From: Micromonospora fulviviridis
GTDB taxonomy: Bacteria > Actinomycetota > Actinomycetes > Mycobacteriales > Micromonosporaceae
NCBI RefSeq assembly: GCF_014648395.1
Contig: NZ_BMRA01000002.1
Location: forward strand, 496,001 to 560,000
Length of the DNA: 64,000 bases
Direction: 5' to 3'
The stretch's first letter is position 1; each line of letters begins with the position of its first letter. Both the position numbers and the translations under genes were made by a program. Positions 59,464 to 64,000 of the stretch are shown one piece after another. The notes beneath the pieces are model-generated. The model saw only the letters and a program-made list of their open reading frames with translations. It did not search any database and was not told where the DNA came from.

Positions 59464-60626
59464 CGCGGGGACGGCTCGGCGCCGAGCGCCCACGGCGCGC
59501 GGATGAAGTTCAGCCGGGCACGGTCGGCGAAGTCCACCCGGGACAGGCCGGGCACCGCGTCGTCGGTGAGCATGGCGGCCAGTATCCGGGTCACCTCCGC
59601 CGGGTCGCGCGGGACCCGGCCGAGTCGCAGCGACGCCGGCTGGGCGATCTCGTCCAGGAAGTCGTCGCACTTCTTCTGGTACGGCACCAGCGTGAATGGA
59701 ACCCCGGCCAGGTAGGCGAAGACGGCGCCGTGCAGCCGCATGTGCAGGCCCAGGTCGCACCGCTTCATCTCGTCCCAGCACGCCCGTACGCCGTCCCGGG
59801 CGGTGACGACGCGGATGTCGCAGAGCCCTTCGACGGCGGCGCGCAGCCGCCGGCTGACCCGCTCGTCCCCGTGCACCGGATGGGTGTTGTAGACGAAGAC
59901 GGTGACATCCACCGGCTCCTTGAGGACCAGGGCGCGGATGCCCTCGATCAGCGCGTCCTCGCGCCGCCGGGACTCCTCGTCCCCGGCCTCGTAGTCCACG
60001 CCGAGCAGGGTCACGCCCAGCCGGGCCCGCCGTGCCGGCCGGGGCGCCCGGGGCGGGATGGGCTCGCCGAGCGCCTCGGGCAGCAGGCCGGCCAGGTCGC
60101 CGGCGGGCACCAGCAGGCCCGGATGGCCCGCGCTCCGGAGGATCTCCGCGGAGGCGAGGTCGCGTACCCCGATGAAGTCGATCCGGCGCAGCACGTAGAG
60201 CAGCCGCCGCTCGGCGACCGGCGACAGGAAGGGCCCGACCGAGACACCGAGGGCGGCCATCGGGTGCCCGGACACCCGGGAGAAGAGCGAGAAGAGCTTC
60301 TTCTCGCTGAGCGGGCCCATCTCCCGGAACACCGACCCGCCACCGAAGACCACCATGGAGGAGCGCCGGAGCAGAGCGGCCTTGTTGAGCAGGGTGCCGG
60401 CGCGGCCGGTCACCCCGCCGCGGACGTACCAGCGGGGATCCATGCCGGTGCGGTCACCGGGCAGGTCCACCAGCGGCGGCGCCGCGAAAACCGGCGCCGC
60501 GGAGCCCCAGTACGCCCGGAGCGCCCAGTCCACGACCACGCAGAAGGCGTTGTCGCCGACGTTGTCCATGCCGTAGTAGCCGACGACGAGTGGACGCCGG
60601 GCGGCGGGCGCTGGCTCAGGACGCAC
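59460..60626 (-). CDS. Polysaccharide pyruvyl transferase family protein
   Basis: A 388-residue enzyme. GYYGMDNVGDNAFCVVVDWAL and MVVFGGGSVFREMGP are the N-terminal signatures, and RCDLGLHMRLHGAVFAYLAGVPFTLVPYQKKCDDFLDEI is the C-terminal motif with the conserved His. Members add pyruvate ketals from PEP to sugars of secreted polymers. The start is GTG 60626, overlapping the flippase gene by 11 bases. Confidence 0.92.
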   Translation of the reverse strand: MRPEPAPAARRPLVVGYYGMDNVGDNAFCVVVDWALRAYWGSAAPVFAAPPLVDLPGDRTGMDPRWYVRGGVTGRAGTLLNKAALLRRSSMVVFGGGSVFREMGPLSEKKLFSLFSRVSGHPMAALGVSVGPFLSPVAERRLLYVLRRIDFIGVRDLASAEILRSAGHPGLLVPAGDLAGLLPEALGEPIPPRAPRPARRARLGVTLLGVDYEAGDEESRRREDALIEGIRALVLKEPVDVTVFVYNTHPVHGDERVSRRLRAAVEGLCDIRVVTARDGVRACWDEMKRCDLGLHMRLHGAVFAYLAGVPFTLVPYQKKCDDFLDEIAQPASLRLGRVPRDPAEVTRILAAMLTDDAVPGLSRVDFADRARLNFIRAPWALGAEPSPR

Positions 60627-62007
60627 GGGAGTCCTCTCCGGTCAGGCGGCGCCGGACGTCCCGCCAGGACGGCAGCGTGGCACCGGCGACCACCCGCCGG
60701 CGCACCGCGACCCAGAAGAGACAGCAGAGCGCGATCTCGGCGACGACTGTGGCCGTCGCGGCCCCCATGATGCCCCACAACGGTGTGGCCACCGCCAGCG
60801 CGGCCAGGTAGACCGCCGCGCCGGCGCCCTGGTAGGCGACCTTGCGCCGGAGGAGGCCGCCGCTGGTGAGCAGGGACGCCACGGCGGCGCCGCCGAAGCG
60901 GAACGGGATGGCCAGGGCCAGCACGGCGAGCACGGCGGCCGAGTCGGCGTACTCGGCGCCGAGCAGCACCGGCAGCACCGGGCCGGCGGCCACCGCCACG
61001 AGCGCCGCGACCACCGCCCCGAGCAGCACCATCCCGGCGCCGCCGTAGCGATAGGCCAGCAGGATGGCGTCCCGGTCGGAGCCGGCCCAGCGGTGCAGCT
61101 TGGCGAGGAAGTACTGCTGGTAGACGACCCGCGGGACCAGGTAGACGGCGGCCAGCACGGACATCGGCACGGACAGCAGGGCGGCCGCCTCGGGGCTGAG
61201 GAACTCGCCGGCCACCACCGTCCCGAGGTACATGCCCAGCAGGTAGAACACGTTGCCCAGCACGAACGGCAGCGCAGCGCCCAGCACGTCGCGCACCGCC
61301 ACCGGCCGGTCCGGCGACGGCGCGGGGCCGGACCGGGCGTGGCCCTCCAGCGGCATGACCCCGCGCAGGAACGGGCGCATCACGGCCAGGCAGGCCACCA
61401 CGGTCAACAGGGCGACGACGGCGTACCCGGCCGCCGCGGCGACCACGCCCAGGCCCGCGGCCCACACGGCGAGCACCACCAGCACCCGCCCCAGGTGCGG
61501 CGCGAACTGGAGCGCGGACAGCCCCCGGTAGTCGCCCCGCAACTGCTGCACCGACGCGACCAGACCCAGGGCGGCCTGCGCGACCACCACGGCGGCCAGC
61601 AGCACCCGGACGGTCGCCGCCCGCGGGTCGGGAAGCGCCCCGAAACCCCACAGCAGCACCACCGCGACGATCAGGGCGGAGCAGGCGGCGACGACCCGCA
61701 CGGAGGGCCCGACCCAGCGGTACGCCCCGGCGCCCCGCTGGCCGAACTGCTGCAACCACAGCTCGGACACGCCGAACACCGCCAACGGGGCGGTCAGCGA
61801 GATCAGCGCGAGGGCGGTGGTGAACGTGCCGAAGGCGGCCTGCGACAGGCTGCGGGCCAGCAGGATCTGGGTGGCGAACGCGGCGACGGTCACCCCGACC
61901 TGGCTGAGCCCAAGCATCCCGAGGTGCACCAGCATGGCGACGACCCGGTTGCCGCGTGGGGACCGCACGGTACGGTCCGCGGGCAGGTCAACGGCCGAGG
62001 GTGACAA
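60616..62007 (-). CDS. Polysaccharide flippase (Wzx/MOP-type)
   Basis: A 463-residue protein with about twelve to fourteen membrane helices. VHLGMLGLSQVGVTVAAFATQILLARSLSQAAFGTFTTALALISL is the classic MOP N-terminus. It should flip lipid-linked repeat units across the membrane. The start is TTG 62007, supported by GGGGAAG 6 bases upstream and by overlap with the glycosyltransferase stop. A later ATG would remove the first helix region. Confidence 0.88.
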   Translation of the reverse strand: MSPSAVDLPADRTVRSPRGNRVVAMLVHLGMLGLSQVGVTVAAFATQILLARSLSQAAFGTFTTALALISLTAPLAVFGVSELWLQQFGQRGAGAYRWVGPSVRVVAACSALIVAVVLLWGFGALPDPRAATVRVLLAAVVVAQAALGLVASVQQLRGDYRGLSALQFAPHLGRVLVVLAVWAAGLGVVAAAAGYAVVALLTVVACLAVMRPFLRGVMPLEGHARSGPAPSPDRPVAVRDVLGAALPFVLGNVFYLLGMYLGTVVAGEFLSPEAAALLSVPMSVLAAVYLVPRVVYQQYFLAKLHRWAGSDRDAILLAYRYGGAGMVLLGAVVAALVAVAAGPVLPVLLGAEYADSAAVLAVLALAIPFRFGGAAVASLLTSGGLLRRKVAYQGAGAAVYLAALAVATPLWGIMGAATATVVAEIALCCLFWVAVRRRVVAGATLPSWRDVRRRLTGEDSRAS

Positions 62008-62881
62008 GCCACTTCCCCGCTTCGCTCAGGGCACGCAGGGCCTTGATGCCCAGGCCGGCTCCCGGCACCGCGGACGGCCGGTACATGTCCACGAGGCGGA
62101 ACCAGAACCCCAGGCCGCCCATCCGGCCCCGGGTGACATTGCCGTCGTGGCGCCGGAACAGCACGACGGGATGGGCCAGCCGGCGCGGGTGTACGCCGGC
62201 ACGCAGCGCCCGCAGCACCAGCTCGATGTCCTCGAAGAGCCGGAAGCTCTCGTCGTAGCCGCCGATCCGGTCGAGCACCCGGCGGTCGATGGTGGTGCCG
62301 GAATGCTTGAACGGCAGCCGCGGCCGGGTCAGCACGCCGAGCAGCATCCGGCGCGGGGTCGGGTACTCGGGTAGCCGGATCGTGCGCGCCCGCGCCCCGC
62401 TCACCTCGCGGTAGTCGGTGTAGACCCAGTGCGCCCCCGTGCTCGCCAACAGGTGGTGCAGCCGGGCGAGCGCGTCGGCGGAGAGCTCGTCGTCGGAGTC
62501 GAGCACGGTGACGTAGCGGCCGGTGGCCATCCGCAGCGCCACGTTGCGCGCCTGCGCGATGCCGCTGGGCGGCTGGGTGAACACCCGGACCCGGCCGTCC
62601 GCGGAGAGCATGGCCTCGTCCAGCACCCGGGTGACCGGCACCCGCGAGCCGTCGTCGACGACGACCACCTCGAAGTCGGGGAAGCTGTTCGCGAGCACGC
62701 TGCGGACGGCGTTGACCAGCAGCACGGCCCGGTCCCGCACGACGATGCACACCGAGAAGGTGGGGACCACCCGCGGCGCCTCGGCCGGCTGGGGCAGGTG
62801 GCGGGGCCGAGCGACACCCTGGATCCCGCCGGGCAGCTCCACCCCGTGCTCCCGCAGGGGCGCCGACGGCCAGAAGCTCAT
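61988..62881 (-). CDS. Family 2 glycosyltransferase
   Basis: A 297-residue GT-A enzyme: FSVCIVVRDRAVLLVNAVRSVLANSFPDFEVVVVDDGSRVPVTRVLDE, GIAQARNVALRMATGRYVTVLDSDDELSADALARL (D-x-D as DSDD) and GGYDESFRLFEDIELVLRALRAG (acidic catalytic E-D). ATG 62881 overlaps the upstream gene's stop by four bases. It builds a unit of the exopolysaccharide; the donor sugar is unknown. Confidence 0.92.
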   Translation of the reverse strand: MSFWPSAPLREHGVELPGGIQGVARPRHLPQPAEAPRVVPTFSVCIVVRDRAVLLVNAVRSVLANSFPDFEVVVVDDGSRVPVTRVLDEAMLSADGRVRVFTQPPSGIAQARNVALRMATGRYVTVLDSDDELSADALARLHHLLASTGAHWVYTDYREVSGARARTIRLPEYPTPRRMLLGVLTRPRLPFKHSGTTIDRRVLDRIGGYDESFRLFEDIELVLRALRAGVHPRRLAHPVVLFRRHDGNVTRGRMGGLGFWFRLVDMYRPSAVPGAGLGIKALRALSEAGKWLVTLGR

Positions 62882-64000
62882 CGAGCGTCCCCGCCTTCCT
62901 CCGCCACCGGAGTCGTCTCCCGGTCGATGCCGATCAGCAGCACCGCGCCGAAGACGAAGAGCCAGAGAAAGTACGGGTAGGCCAGCGGCTTCTGGGTCAG
63001 TCCGAAGAGGACGAGTGTGGCGTAGAGCACGGCCAGCGGCAGCCGCCCGGCCGGGCTGAGCTGGGCCCGGATCAGGCGGTAGAGCCCCACCAGGACGGCG
63101 ATGGTCAGCCCCACGCCGACCACGCCCCAGATGACGAGCACCCGCAGCCAGTCGTTGTGCATGTCCCACGGCTCGTAGCCGAAGCCGAACAGCCACACGT
63201 CCAGCGGGGACCGGTGCAGGATCTCGGCCACGTCGTTCCAGATCGCGCCCCGGCCGTGCATGAACGTGTCGGAGCGGACGTCCAGCGACCCCACCTCGGT
63301 GAGGGTGACGTGCGCCTTGTTGCGGACGGTGGCACTGGACAGCGCCCCGGCCGCCGCGGCCACCAGGACCACCGCCGCGCCGACGGCCAGCGGCAGCCGC
63401 CGGCGCGTCATGCCGGTCCGCCAGCCGCGCAGCCGCCGCGCCTCGAAGGCGACGACGATGACGGCCAGGCAGACGATGGTGAAGCGGTGCAGCGAGACGA
63501 CCCCGGTGGCGACGAAGAGCACGATGAGGGCGTAGCGCACCACGGCGCGTACCCGCAGCCGGTCGCCGAGCACGTAGATCAGGAACACCGCGAACATGAG
63601 CAGCCGGCCGAGCGACATCGGGTGGTAGTAGCCACCGGAGGCTCGGCCGATCTTCTGTCCCGGCAGCTCGAAGTAGAACGAGTACGGGAGCACCCCGGCC
63701 ACCTGGAGCCAGGCCAGCACGCAGTGCACCACCGCGGCGACCACCACCACGCCCGCGACCAGCGCGAGCCGTCGGGAGCGCAGCCAGCCCGGGCGCAGCA
63801 GCGCGAGGCCCAGCAGGGCCAGCGGGGCGAAGCCGACGACCAGACGGAGCGCCTCGGCGGGAATGGCCGAGGTGGGCTCCAGGTGCGGGCCGTAGATCGA
63901 GTAGCGGCGGACGTCGAAGAGTTCGAGCAGGTCCTCCCGGGCCGGCACCGCCAGGTAGTCGATGCCGGACATGACGAGCATCGCGACCAGCGCCACCAGC
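62878..64000 (-). CDS. O-antigen ligase/polymerase-like membrane protein, 5' end outside window
   Basis: At least 373 residues with about ten membrane helices. The outside loop VRNKAHVTLTEVGSLDVRSDTFMHGRGAIWNDVAEILHRSPLDVWLFGFGYEPWDMHNDWLRVLVIWGVVGVGLTIAVL contains the Wzy/WaaL pattern R...G...W and the H-N-D-W-L motif of O-antigen ligases. The frame continues open to the edge, so the start lies outside. It probably polymerises or ligates the polysaccharide and is the first seen gene of the operon. Confidence 0.88.
   Translation of the reverse strand, partial: LVALVAMLVMSGIDYLAVPAREDLLELFDVRRYSIYGPHLEPTSAIPAEALRLVVGFAPLALLGLALLRPGWLRSRRLALVAGVVVVAAVVHCVLAWLQVAGVLPYSFYFELPGQKIGRASGGYYHPMSLGRLLMFAVFLIYVLGDRLRVRAVVRYALIVLFVATGVVSLHRFTIVCLAVIVVAFEARRLRGWRTGMTRRRLPLAVGAAVVLVAAAAGALSSATVRNKAHVTLTEVGSLDVRSDTFMHGRGAIWNDVAEILHRSPLDVWLFGFGYEPWDMHNDWLRVLVIWGVVGVGLTIAVLVGLYRLIRAQLSPAGRLPLAVLYATLVLFGLTQKPLAYPYFLWLFVFGAVLLIGIDRETTPVAEEGGDAR

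Overview
The window is high-GC DNA with GTG/ATG (once TTG) starts, short intergenic gaps and many 4-base start/stop overlaps. The gene content is that of an actinobacterium: a SigC-type ECF factor, an AfsR/SARP regulator, ClpC2, an RskA-type anti-sigma factor, L,D-transpeptidase lipoproteins, an LPXTG protein and GlxA-type regulators. Micromonosporaceae is my best guess, but that is inference. It reads as core chromosome with one insertion sequence.

Layout. 1-6.5 kb: partial DUF4397 protein, divergent ECF sigma factor with overlapping anti-sigma gene, etfBA, acetyltransferase and small membrane proteins. 6.5-14 kb: large AfsR-like regulator convergent with a DrrAB-type exporter, then an IlvG-like ThDP enzyme and an enoyl-CoA hydratase. 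14-22 kb: two DUF6232 paralogues around a SnoaL-like gene, rhodanese/GlxA regulator, ribokinase and two ABC systems. 22-31 kb: ROK repressor/NagZ, SpoIIE phosphatase with STAS protein, a TetR-controlled three-gene operon with twin operators, and a two-component system. 31-36.5 kb: a ClpC2 homologue with twin palindromes at its start codon, an LPXTG protein, a secreted lysozyme-like protein, a three-copy 73-bp repeat of hairpins, and two identical tRNA-Lys genes flanking a quinone reductase. 36.5-42.6 kb: two tandem L,D-transpeptidase lipoproteins, tRNA-His, oligoribonuclease, GT87 mannosyltransferase and a membrane protein. 42.8-51.3 kb: copper module (YcnI, CopC-CopD) divergent from sigC-mauE-dsbA-membrane gene, then a Ni/Co ECF transporter (CbiMNQO) with a Nur-like box. 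51.3-54.6 kb: Bcp peroxiredoxin and an HNH endonuclease gene split by a 1,766-bp IS200/IS605 element (tnpA, tnpB), ending at tRNA-Leu. 54.6-64 kb: acetyltransferase, expansin-like protein, methyltransferase, LCP protein, and an exopolysaccharide operon (ligase/polymerase, glycosyltransferase, flippase, pyruvyltransferase, GH10 hydrolase) running off the right edge.

Most notable points. The IS sits exactly between a TTGAT target and its own TCAA end; removing 52207-53972 restores a 297-residue HNH reading frame, and the flank that would serve as the TnpB guide is the split gene itself. The TnpA HUH motif reads Arg-Val-His. The clpC2 gene has two 8+3+8 palindromes next to its start, consistent with autoregulation. 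The 73-bp repeats keep their hairpin through a compensatory base change. The TetR operon carries two TTGAAC/GTTCAA palindromes, one of which overlaps a well-spaced -35 box.

All functions are read from motifs and remembered family features; no database search was run.
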